From contig NZ_WNNK01000012.1 of NCBI RefSeq assembly GCF_009724245.1, forward strand, positions 124,001 through 188,000: DNA of 64,000 bases, read 5' to 3'. The stretch's first letter is position 1, and each line of letters opens with the position of its first letter. Positions 17,644 to 25,886 of the stretch are shown one piece after another. The stretch comes from Pseudomonas spelaei. Lineage in GTDB: Bacteria > Pseudomonadota > Gammaproteobacteria > Pseudomonadales > Pseudomonadaceae. The translations under genes were made by a program, and so were the position numbers. A model generated the notes under the pieces. It saw only the letters and a program-made list of their open reading frames with translations, was not told the DNA's origin and made no database searches.

Positions 17644-20223
17644 ATGATTATGATGAAGGTGGACCTGCAACAACTTATTCAAGCCTTGGCTGCGCCTACC
17701 CGTCGCGATCTCGAGCGCTCAGCCGAGCGTTGCGTTGCGCGGGGCGGTCACGAGGTGCAGGTGGAGGACTTGCTGCTGGCACTGATGGAGCATCCTGATG
17801 GTGTGCTGGTGAGAGCATTGGTGGACGCTGGTGTGGACCTTGGGGAAGTGGCCCTGCAACCGAACAGTGGAGAGGGAGGGTCGCATCATCCGGTCTTTGC
17901 GGTGCCGTTGGTGCAGTGGTTGCAGCACGCGTTAATGGTGGCTCAGTTGGAGTTGGGGCAGGGCGAAGTCGACGACACTGCGTTGGTACTCGCGTTAGCG
18001 CTTAATCCTTCGCATGCCGGCGATCGTTATCAGATTCTCCTGAGGCAGCTCGATGTAGAACGGCTGCGATCATTTGTTCTGAGTGAAAGGTCCGGGACTT
18101 CTCAATCAAGGGCGCCTGTATCAGAGCAATCACTGCTCCAGCGCTTTACCCATGACTTGACTCGCCAGGCCCGTGACGGCCAGCTCGATCCGGTTCTGTG
18201 CAGGGATGGCGAGATTCGGCAACTGATCGACATCCTGGCGAGAAGGCGCAAGAACAACCCCATCATCGTTGGTGAGGCGGGGGTTGGGAAAACCGCCATC
18301 GTCGAGGGCCTGGCGCTGCGAATCGTTGCCGCACAAGTGCCTGCGGTGCTCCAGAAGGTCCAGCTTCTGACCTTGGATTTGGGCCTGCTGCAAGCCGGCG
18401 CCAGTATCAAGGGCGAATTTGAGAGACGCCTCAAAGGGGTGATTGATGAGGTCAATAGCTCGCCAGATCCGGTCATTCTGTTTATTGACGAAGCCCATAC
18501 GCTGATCGGGACGGGTGGACAGGCAGGTGGATCGGATGCTGCCAACCTGCTCAAACCCGCGTTGGCCCGTGGTGAGTTACGTACGATCGCTGCCACTACG
18601 TGGTCGGAGCATAAGAAATACTTCGATAAAGATCCGGCATTGTCCCGGCGTTTTCAGCCAGTCCACGTGCATGAGCCAACGGTTGCCGATACCGCTACGA
18701 TCCTGCGTGGCCTGGCGCCAGTGTATGAAGCCAATCACGGCATCTATGTGCGGGACGATGCCGTCGTCGCGGCGGCTCAGTTGTCCGCCCGGTACTTGAC
18801 GGGGCGTCAGTTGCCTGACAAAGCGGTGGATGTGCTGGATACAGCGTGTGCTCGAGTGCGTATTAGCCTGGTGACGGTGCCGCAAGAGTTGCAGCAACTG
18901 CGGGACGAACTGGCCGAGGGCGTGCGTCGATGCATGGCGTTACGCCGTGACCGGAATGCAGGGTTGTCGATCGATGAGCTGGCTTTGCAGTCGTCAACGC
19001 TGAGGTTGGAAGAACTCGAACGCCAGCAACAGGTGCTGGAGCAACGCTGGGGTCGTCAGTGTGAATTGGCCGAACAAGTGCTCTTGTTGCGTCAGCAACT
19101 GATCGAGGCCCGTGAGGCCCTGGCTGACGCAGAGGTCATCGACGGGTTCGTCCGGGCATTGGCCGAAAACCAGCTCGCGCTGTTGGCGGCGCAGCGTGAG
19201 CAGCGGCTGGTCAGTTTTGAAGTTTGTCCTTGGTTGGTCGCGCAAGTGATCAGTGGCTGGACGGGTATCCCGGTGACGCAATTGGCCCGTGAGCACTGTA
19301 CGAACGTGCTGGGCTTTGCCACTGACTTGGGCACTCGGATCCTGGGCCAGGACTATGCGGTGCAGGTTCTGGATCGCTCCATGCGTGCCGTCGCTGCGGG
19401 GCTGAATAGGCCCAATGCTCCAGTCGGGGTGTTTCTGCTGGTGGGGCCCAGTGGTGTCGGCAAGACCGAAACGGCGCACGCCTTGGCGGATCTGCTATAT
19501 GGCGGCGAGCGCTTCATGACCACGATCAACATGTCGGAATATCAGGAGAAACACTCACTGTCCCGGTTGATTGGTGCTCCGCCGGGGTATGTCGGTTATG
19601 GCGAGGGCGGAGTACTGACCGAGGCAGTACGGCGCAAACCCTATTCAGTAGTATTGCTGGACGAGGTCGAGAAGGCCGATCCAGACGTCATGAACCTGTT
19701 TTACCAAGTCTTCGATAAAGGCGTGGCAAACGATGGTGAAGGGCGTGAAATTGATTTTCGCAACACCCTGATTCTGATGACTTCCAATCTGGGCAGTGAA
19801 CAGATTGTCACCTTGTGTTCAGGCGCACAGCGCCCTGGTATCGGAGTATTGCAGGAGGCGATTCAGCCGATCCTCAGCGCGCATTTCAAACCGGCGCTGC
19901 TGGCTCGGATTCGCGTCGTTCCGTACTACCCGATCAGTGATGGGACTTTGCAGGGGCTGATCGAAAGCAAGCTGCAATGCCTGGGGCAAAGGCTGCTGCA
20001 GCGAAACCTGATGTTTAGTCACACGCCGGCGGTGGTTGCTCATATCAAGGATCGTTGCCTGCGCAGTGACAGCGGTGCCCGATTTATAGATCACTGGCTG
20101 GAGGCCAATCTGCTGCCACGGGTGGTGGATCGCCTGCTGGAGGCGATGGCGAGTGACGAGTCCCTGCTGTCTGCCCGCGCAGGGCTGGATAGCCACGGCC
20201 ACCTGACCTGTGAGTTCAACTGA
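17644..20223 (+). CDS. T6SS sheath-recycling ATPase TssH (ClpV)
   Basis: 859-aa AAA+ disaggregase that extracts contracted TssBC sheath. The N-terminal Clp-N-like domain (about residues 10-155) is followed by AAA-1 with Walker A GEAGVGKTA near 214 and Walker B LFIDEAHTL. A coiled middle domain runs about 415-510. AAA-2 has Walker A GPSGVGKTETAH near 602 and Walker B VVLLDEVEKAD. The ClpV-specific substitution pattern in the N-domain and the operon context distinguish it from ClpB. AGGGA just before ATG 17644 supports the start. Its stop overlaps the start of the sigma54 activator gene. Confidence 0.96.
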   Translation: MIMMKVDLQQLIQALAAPTRRDLERSAERCVARGGHEVQVEDLLLALMEHPDGVLVRALVDAGVDLGEVALQPNSGEGGSHHPVFAVPLVQWLQHALMVAQLELGQGEVDDTALVLALALNPSHAGDRYQILLRQLDVERLRSFVLSERSGTSQSRAPVSEQSLLQRFTHDLTRQARDGQLDPVLCRDGEIRQLIDILARRRKNNPIIVGEAGVGKTAIVEGLALRIVAAQVPAVLQKVQLLTLDLGLLQAGASIKGEFERRLKGVIDEVNSSPDPVILFIDEAHTLIGTGGQAGGSDAANLLKPALARGELRTIAATTWSEHKKYFDKDPALSRRFQPVHVHEPTVADTATILRGLAPVYEANHGIYVRDDAVVAAAQLSARYLTGRQLPDKAVDVLDTACARVRISLVTVPQELQQLRDELAEGVRRCMALRRDRNAGLSIDELALQSSTLRLEELERQQQVLEQRWGRQCELAEQVLLLRQQLIEAREALADAEVIDGFVRALAENQLALLAAQREQRLVSFEVCPWLVAQVISGWTGIPVTQLAREHCTNVLGFATDLGTRILGQDYAVQVLDRSMRAVAAGLNRPNAPVGVFLLVGPSGVGKTETAHALADLLYGGERFMTTINMSEYQEKHSLSRLIGAPPGYVGYGEGGVLTEAVRRKPYSVVLLDEVEKADPDVMNLFYQVFDKGVANDGEGREIDFRNTLILMTSNLGSEQIVTLCSGAQRPGIGVLQEAIQPILSAHFKPALLARIRVVPYYPISDGTLQGLIESKLQCLGQRLLQRNLMFSHTPAVVAHIKDRCLRSDSGARFIDHWLEANLLPRVVDRLLEAMASDESLLSARAGLDSHGHLTCEFN

Positions 20224-21749
20224 TGATGGACAATCTGTTCACCCAGTTGCCGCATCCTCTTGCCTACGCTGACGCTTTGCTGGCGTGGTTCACTCGTTTG
20301 GGCATGGAGAGCGACGAGTCGACGTTGCCCGGCGACTATGTCACGGCTGCCGCTCAATTAAGTCAGTGTGAGCTCAGCCAGTTGTACCTGCTCGATGAAG
20401 TGACGGGGCAGTTGAAGCTGATTGCCCGGCACTTGCCAGGCGTCTTGCCATCCACAGACCTTGTGAACCCTGATGTGGATTTCAAGAACGAGCAGCTATT
20501 GCAGTTTGCCATGGGGCAGAACCAAGCATTCTTTGTCGCCGATGTGGGCAGCGGTCTGTATGACTCAGGCTTTTTGCCTGCTGTTGATGAGCCTTGGCGA
20601 TCATTGTTGTGCGTGCCGTTGACCAACCGGCGAAAGAAGATTTCGGGTTTGTTGTTGTGTGCCAGTCCACGAAGGGTGGACCTGCTGGGGTACGCGGTAT
20701 CGCTGGAGAAACTGGGACGTTTTGCCTTGAACCAGTTAGTGGTTTTACGACGCGGGCATCGATCGTCAATCCCATTGAAAACGATCCGAAGTGCCGCCTA
20801 TACCAACGACTATGGGTTGATCGGCAACAGTTCGGCGATGGGTGAGACGTGCCGTTTGATCGGCAAAGTCCGGAACAGTCCTTATACCGTGTTATTGCGA
20901 GGGGAAACCGGTACCGGGAAGGAGGTGGTTGCGCGAGTCATACACGATGCAGGGCCTCGTCGTACCAAGGCGTTTGTGGTGCAAAACTGCGCTGCCTTCC
21001 CTGAAGGTTTGCTGGAAAGCGAGTTGTTTGGTTACCGCAAGGGCGCATTCACCGGTGCCGAGCGGGACTATGCCGGCTTATTTGACGCTGCCCACGGCGG
21101 CACTCTGCTGCTGGACGAAATCGGCGACATGCCACTCTCGCTACAGGCTAAGTTGCTGCGGGTCTTGCAGGAAGGAGAGATTCGTCCATTGGGCGCCACT
21201 GCTGCCCACAAGGTCGATGTGCGGATCATTGCTGCGACCCACCGTGATCTTGCGAGCATGGTGGCCCAAGGCAGTTTTCGCGAAGACCTTTATTACCGCT
21301 TGGCACAATTTCCTATCGAACTGCCGGCATTGCGTCAGCGAGACGGCGATGTCTTGGAGCTGGCCCGCCACTTCGCAGACAAGGCCTGCTCATTCCTTGA
21401 GCGTGCGCCGATAGATTGGTCGAATGCAGCCCTTGATCAACTGTCCAGCCATGCCTTTCCCGGAAATGTCCGAGAGCTCAAATGTCTGGTGGAGCGTGCA
21501 GTGTTGCTGTGTGACGACGGTGTGATCTTGCCCGTGCACCTGTCACTGGCACCCACCTCTGTTCCCGTTGATGCAACGCTGCGTCAGCGCCTGGAGCGGG
21601 TCGAACGGGTCTTTCTGATCGATTGCCTGCGCAAGAACCGTGGTAACCGAACCTGGGCCGCCCGCGAGCTGGGCCTTGCCCGACGTACGCTGCTGTACCG
21701 CCTTGCGCGCTTGAAGATTCCCTTTGGCGATCTCAAGGAAGAGTGCTGA
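20223..21749 (+). CDS. Sigma54-dependent T6SS transcriptional activator (Sfa2/VasH-like)
   Basis: 508-aa enhancer-binding protein. The N-terminal ~190 residues have a GAF-like character. The central AAA+ domain has Walker A GETGTGKE near 228, the sigma54-contact loop ESELFGYRKGAFTGAERD with an intact GAFTGA, Walker B LLLDEIGDMPL and the sensor-I stretch VRIIAATHRDL. The C-terminal Fis-type helix-turn-helix reads NRGNRTWAARELGLARRTLL. In H2-type and V. cholerae T6SS loci such proteins drive sigma54 transcription, including of hcp, and a sigma54-like promoter is present before hcp here. The start overlaps the tssH stop; two adjacent ATGs (20223, 20226) are possible. Confidence 0.94.
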   Translation: MMDNLFTQLPHPLAYADALLAWFTRLGMESDESTLPGDYVTAAAQLSQCELSQLYLLDEVTGQLKLIARHLPGVLPSTDLVNPDVDFKNEQLLQFAMGQNQAFFVADVGSGLYDSGFLPAVDEPWRSLLCVPLTNRRKKISGLLLCASPRRVDLLGYAVSLEKLGRFALNQLVVLRRGHRSSIPLKTIRSAAYTNDYGLIGNSSAMGETCRLIGKVRNSPYTVLLRGETGTGKEVVARVIHDAGPRRTKAFVVQNCAAFPEGLLESELFGYRKGAFTGAERDYAGLFDAAHGGTLLLDEIGDMPLSLQAKLLRVLQEGEIRPLGATAAHKVDVRIIAATHRDLASMVAQGSFREDLYYRLAQFPIELPALRQRDGDVLELARHFADKACSFLERAPIDWSNAALDQLSSHAFPGNVRELKCLVERAVLLCDDGVILPVHLSLAPTSVPVDATLRQRLERVERVFLIDCLRKNRGNRTWAARELGLARRTLLYRLARLKIPFGDLKEEC

Positions 21750-21832
21750 TGGCGTACCCCTCCAGATGTGCAATTACCTACCGGCACTGGTTAACCCAGG
21801 CCCGCCGGATTTATCTCAGTGGGAGATATGTG

Positions 21833-21964
21833 ATGCCTGTTCGTCGATGGCAAGCCGTTGTGCTTGTGATGTTCGCTCTTGGCGGCTGTAACGCAAATTA
21901 CGTCTTCGACGACGGTGACTACCGCCCGTTGGGTGACCCGCAGTCAAACAGTCGTGATCAGTGA
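21833..21964 (+). CDS. Small predicted lipoprotein (OrfX position of H2-T6SS)
   Basis: 43-aa peptide with a lipoprotein signal: basic MPVRRW, a hydrophobic run VVLVMFALG and lipobox LGGC with the cysteine at residue 23, leaving a mature part of about 21 residues. GGGAGA lies 7-12 bases upstream of ATG 21833. The frame is open back to ATG 21749, which overlaps the activator stop as TGATG, but only the downstream start gives a proper signal peptide. In P. aeruginosa the same position between sfa2 and fha2 holds a small gene called orfX. Function is unknown; a role in the membrane complex is a guess from the context. Confidence 0.65.
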   Translation: MPVRRWQAVVLVMFALGGCNANYVFDDGDYRPLGDPQSNSRDQ

Positions 21965-21980
21965 TTCTGGGAGCCTACTC

Positions 21981-23177
21981 ATGCAATTAGTGCTTGAAAT
22001 CTGCGGTCCGGGGTACAACGGGCCTGGACGGTCACTCAGCAAAACCTTTGAGGGTACCGGCGGAGTCATTGGCCGTGGCGCCGGATGTGACTGGATCATT
22101 CCCGATCCCAGTCGCCTGCTTTCCAACCACCACGCGTTAATCAGCTATCGCGATGGCCGGTACTTTCTGACGGATATCAGCAGTAACGGTATTCGTCTGG
22201 GGGGGCGCGGCGAGCGCTTGCCCAAAGGCCAGGCTATGCCTGTTGTGCATGGCATGGTTTTTCAGTTGGGAGGGTTCGAGGTTTGTGCCTGTTTGGCAGG
22301 GCCCATGAAGATATCGGAGCCTGAAGGGGGATCATCCTTCCTCTCCAGTTCGATTCCTGACGACGCATTCCTGGCGTTGGACCCCATGTACGCACTTGAA
22401 CGTGAGCACATGAGCCAGAGCACATCGGATGAGCTGGACGCGTTGAAAACCACGGTCACTGAGTCTGGGTCGTGGACTGATGACTGTAGGGTGGACGCGG
22501 AGCATCTGACAGTGCCCGAGTGGGTGGTTCCCGCGCCAGAGACGGTACCAAGCCAGGCGGGGACTCTCCCTCTGAATGGCAATGAGATATTTTGGGCGGC
22601 ATTTTCTGACGCGCTGGGCATTCGCCTGGAACTGCTCGATGAGCAGGGGCGGGAGGCGCTGGCGATCAAGTCGGCAAGTTTGCTTCGACAAGGGATCGAG
22701 GGGCTGCAGCAGGGCCTGCATACCCGCAACGAGCTGAAGAACGAGCTGAATCTGACCGTTAACTGCACCCAGCTCAAGAGCCATAACCCGCTACAAGACA
22801 GCGCCGATTGCAACGCGGCATTGAAGGTGCTTCTGGGCCCCGGACAGCTTGGGCAGTTGTCGGCCGAACTGGCTATCGCTCAGGCCTGGCGGGACATCCA
22901 GGCTCATCAGGTCGCGTTGCTGGTAGCTTGCCGCACCGCTGTGCGTGCTGCCCTGACAGCCTTTGCGCCGGCTCATTTGATCCGATGTTTCGAGCAGCAG
23001 GGCAAACTGCCGAGGTTCGCCACGGGGGGTGGCCATTGGCGTGCCTATCAACGCCACTACCAACAACTGATCGAAGATGACAGCTGGAGTGAGCGCCTGT
23101 TGGGTAATGACTTTGCAAAAGCCTACGAGGAGCAGATTCGCCTGATCTCCGCCCTTGACCGCGCCTATCCAGGATGA
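21981..23177 (+). CDS. T6SS FHA-domain protein (Fha2/TagH-like)
   Basis: 398-aa protein. An FHA phosphothreonine-binding domain occupies roughly residues 20-100; its signature residues are GRGAGCDWIIPDPSRLLSNH and ISSNGIRLGG. A variable linker follows, and the C-terminal ~200 residues (EIFWAAFSDALGIRLELLDE onward) match the TagH/FHA C-terminal domain. It is the expected partner of the kinase and phosphatase at the cluster end, forming a threonine-phosphorylation control pathway. ATG 21981 is chosen because it begins right before the FHA domain. Its stop overlaps tssJ by 4 bp (ATGA). Confidence 0.92.
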   Translation: MQLVLEICGPGYNGPGRSLSKTFEGTGGVIGRGAGCDWIIPDPSRLLSNHHALISYRDGRYFLTDISSNGIRLGGRGERLPKGQAMPVVHGMVFQLGGFEVCACLAGPMKISEPEGGSSFLSSSIPDDAFLALDPMYALEREHMSQSTSDELDALKTTVTESGSWTDDCRVDAEHLTVPEWVVPAPETVPSQAGTLPLNGNEIFWAAFSDALGIRLELLDEQGREALAIKSASLLRQGIEGLQQGLHTRNELKNELNLTVNCTQLKSHNPLQDSADCNAALKVLLGPGQLGQLSAELAIAQAWRDIQAHQVALLVACRTAVRAALTAFAPAHLIRCFEQQGKLPRFATGGGHWRAYQRHYQQLIEDDSWSERLLGNDFAKAYEEQIRLISALDRAYPG

Positions 23178-23668
23178 TGCCAATGTTTCGTGTTTTCGTT
23201 TCTCTGTCGTTCGTTGTGCTGGGCCTGTTGGCCGGTTGCAGCAGCCTTTCACCCTTCTCGACGGTGACCAAGCTGGACCTGACGCTGACGGCCAGCGAGC
23301 ACGTCAATCCGGACCTTCACGGTCGACCTTCTCCCGTCGTGTTGCGCTTGATAGAACTTCGGCACCCCGTCGCCTTTGAGAATGCCGACTTCTTCAGTCT
23401 CTATGGGCGTGCCGAACAGACCCTGCCCAAGGACCTGGTGAACAGTGAGGAACTGGAGCTGCGCCCCGGTGAGCAAGTGGTACTCAAACTCAGTCTCGAG
23501 CAGGGCAGCCGCTATGTCGGTGTGTTGGCGGCGTATCGGGACCTGCCCCAGGCGCAATGGCGTCATGTTCTGTCCGTTGCCCATCGGCAGGTGAGCCGTG
23601 CCGAGCTGGTGCTTGACCAGGCTGGGATTCGACCGGTCCATCCCATCCAAGCCAGGGTGGACGACTGA
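23174..23668 (+). CDS. T6SS outer-membrane lipoprotein TssJ
   Basis: 164-aa lipoprotein with signal peptide and lipobox LLAGC (Cys at about residue 22). The mature domain is a beta-sandwich of TssJ type, with RPSPVVLRLIELRHPVAFEN and DFFSLYGRAEQTL typical of the family. It anchors the TssLM membrane complex to the outer membrane. Start ATG 23174 overlaps the FHA gene stop; a second ATG follows immediately and a third at codon 4. Confidence 0.94.
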   Translation: MMPMFRVFVSLSFVVLGLLAGCSSLSPFSTVTKLDLTLTASEHVNPDLHGRPSPVVLRLIELRHPVAFENADFFSLYGRAEQTLPKDLVNSEELELRPGEQVVLKLSLEQGSRYVGVLAAYRDLPQAQWRHVLSVAHRQVSRAELVLDQAGIRPVHPIQARVDD

Positions 23669-23669
23669 T

Positions 23670-25001
23670 ATGCAGATTCATAAAGTCATCTGGCAGGAAG
23701 GCATGCTGCTTCGGCCCCAGCATTTGCAACATAACGACCGTTACTACGACCAGCAGCTTAAGCATCGGACCCGTTTGCTCGGCAGTCATTCGTGGGGATT
23801 CTTGACCCTGGAATTCGACCTTCAGTATCTCAACATGGGCAAGGTGGTCATCAACGAGGCCAGCGGCATATTGCCCGACGGTAGCCTCTTCGAACTGAGC
23901 GGTACGCTGCAGCCGTTGCTCATCGAAATTCCGGCGAACACCGTAGGGCAGTCGATTTACCTGGCTTTGCCACTCGTGACCGGCAACCACGTCGAAGCGC
24001 GCCAGGCGCAACAGTCCGAGGTGTTGGCGCGCTACGTCACGTGCGAGGCCGATGTGATCGACTCTAACGCTGGTGAAGACTCTCGCTGTCAGATCAGCTG
24101 CGGGCGTCCGGATTTTCGCCTGCTGGCGGGTGAACAACAGTCCGACCAGACCTATGTGAAACTCAAGATCGCCCAAGTACTGGGTTGTACTTCAGACGGA
24201 GTGGTCAGCCTGGATCCGGACTTTGTTCCGACGTTCATCCACCTGCAAGGTTCCGGGTACCTGCTGTCCTGCCTCAAGGAGGTAATCAGCTTACTGGCCA
24301 ACCGTGGTGATGCCATTGCCGAACGCCTGGGTTCCAATGGCAAGGCTGGAGGAACGGAGGTTGGCGACTTTCTGATGTTGCAACTGATCAACCGCACCGA
24401 GTTGGTTCTGCGTCATTACCTGGACCTCGCTCAGGTCAGTCCTGAAGCGTTGTATCGGACCTTGTTGTCGATTCTGGGCGAACTGTCGACGTTTGCCAGC
24501 GACAACAAGCGCCCGCGCCTTGAGGGACGCTACCAGCACGGCGACCAAGGCGCGAGTTTTCGACGGTTGATGGAGGCGATACGTAGCGTGTTATCGATGG
24601 TGCTTGAGCGGCATGCCATCGAGCTGGTGCTGCAGCAGCGCCAGTACGGCGTGTTGGTGTGTCCGGTGAGCGACCTCAACGTGTTGGGGACAGCAACCTT
24701 CGTGCTGGCAGCCAGTGCCCACTGCGACAGCGATGAACTTCGTCATCGCCTGCCAGCGCATCTCAAGGTTGGCCCCGTGGAGCGAATTCGTGAACTGGTG
24801 AACCTGCACCTGGCGGGCATCAAGGTCAAACCATTGCCCGTAGCGCCACGACAGATTCCGTTTCATGCCAATAACACCTACTTCAAGCTCGAGCTTAGTG
24901 CCCGTGATGTGGCGCAACTACAGCATTCAGGAGGTGTTGCTTTTCATGTCGCCGGCGAGTTTGCCGAACTTGAATTGAAATTATGGGCCATCAGGAACTG
25001 A
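23670..25001 (+). CDS. T6SS baseplate protein TssK
   Basis: 443-aa TssK (VasE/ImpJ family), which links the baseplate to the membrane complex. The N-terminus IHKVIWQEGMLLRPQHLQHN is the family signature, with further conserved blocks HSWGFLTLEFD and ERIRELVNLHLAGIKVKPLP. The start at ATG 23670 is one base after the tssJ stop; the frame is open further upstream, but inside tssJ. tssL follows after 4 bp. Confidence 0.95.
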   Translation: MQIHKVIWQEGMLLRPQHLQHNDRYYDQQLKHRTRLLGSHSWGFLTLEFDLQYLNMGKVVINEASGILPDGSLFELSGTLQPLLIEIPANTVGQSIYLALPLVTGNHVEARQAQQSEVLARYVTCEADVIDSNAGEDSRCQISCGRPDFRLLAGEQQSDQTYVKLKIAQVLGCTSDGVVSLDPDFVPTFIHLQGSGYLLSCLKEVISLLANRGDAIAERLGSNGKAGGTEVGDFLMLQLINRTELVLRHYLDLAQVSPEALYRTLLSILGELSTFASDNKRPRLEGRYQHGDQGASFRRLMEAIRSVLSMVLERHAIELVLQQRQYGVLVCPVSDLNVLGTATFVLAASAHCDSDELRHRLPAHLKVGPVERIRELVNLHLAGIKVKPLPVAPRQIPFHANNTYFKLELSARDVAQLQHSGGVAFHVAGEFAELELKLWAIRN

Positions 25002-25005
25002 ACCT

Positions 25006-25872
25006 ATGTTGATGGAAAAAGAACAATCACCGGACGAAAAAACGGTTCTGCTTGATCGCCAGGGTCGTGGACCGGAGCAGGGGCCGATCACCGACTTCGC
25101 ATCGCCGCCGCGCTTCGAACAACTGGAAGACCGAATGGTCTACGCCGCCCGCCTGCAGGGTGCGCAGAACTTCAATCTGGGGCTCAACACCTTGGTGGCA
25201 ACAGCTTGGGAATTATTGTCCGAGGTGGTTCGGCTCAAGGACAGTGTTGCTCATGAGAATCTTCAGGCGCTGAATGATCGCCTTGCATCCGGTATCGCAC
25301 TTTTTGAGGCGCGGGCACTGCATGAAGGTGTCGACAACAGTCAGGTTGTGAGCGCGCGTTATGTGCTGTGCAGTGTGATTGATGAAGCGGTCGTGACCAC
25401 TACTTGGGGCAGTCAGAGCGGCTGGTCGCAAATAAGCCTGCTGAGCCGCTTTCATAACGAAACTTTCGGTGGTGAGAAATTTTTCCTGTTGTTGGAGCGT
25501 ATGTCGAGGAACCCTCTCAAGCACGTGGCAATGCTTGAGTTGATGTACTTGTGCTTGTCCCTGGGATTCGAGGGCAAGTACCGGGTCATGGAGCGCGGCG
25601 TGCTTCACCTGGAGAGTGTTCGGGATGCTCTGTATAGACAGATCAGGCATGTGCGCGGCGATGCCCCCCCGGGTGACCAGGCTGCTCCACCTCGTGGGCG
25701 GCAACATCGCAGACTGGTGCGGAGTGTTTCCGTGAGCTGGGTGATGGTCTTTGTCACGGCCTGCCTGTTGATGATGTATTCGGGGTTTGCCTGGGTGCTC
25801 GGCGAGCAGCGCGAGAGGGTGCTACAGCCTTATCAGGAACGAGCTCCGTTCATCACTCAAACACACAGGTAA
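25006..25872 (+). CDS. T6SS inner-membrane protein TssL (DotU/IcmH)
   Basis: 288-aa inner-membrane component. The cytoplasmic DotU domain includes LEDRMVYAARLQGAQNFNLG, SARYVLCSVIDEAVVTTTWG and HNETFGGEKFFLLLERM. A single C-terminal membrane span lies at about residues 244-268. There is no C-terminal OmpA-like peptidoglycan-binding domain, so it is the short form of TssL. The stop shares one base with an upstream ATG of tssM. Confidence 0.94.
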   Translation: MLMEKEQSPDEKTVLLDRQGRGPEQGPITDFASPPRFEQLEDRMVYAARLQGAQNFNLGLNTLVATAWELLSEVVRLKDSVAHENLQALNDRLASGIALFEARALHEGVDNSQVVSARYVLCSVIDEAVVTTTWGSQSGWSQISLLSRFHNETFGGEKFFLLLERMSRNPLKHVAMLELMYLCLSLGFEGKYRVMERGVLHLESVRDALYRQIRHVRGDAPPGDQAAPPRGRQHRRLVRSVSVSWVMVFVTACLLMMYSGFAWVLGEQRERVLQPYQERAPFITQTHR

Positions 25873-25886
25873 TGCAGGGAGCGACC

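Noticed and set aside
20223..21749. Two-component response regulator instead of a GAF-type activator
   Set aside because: No receiver domain with a phosphorylatable aspartate is found at the N-terminus; the region has GAF-like character as in Sfa/VasH proteins.
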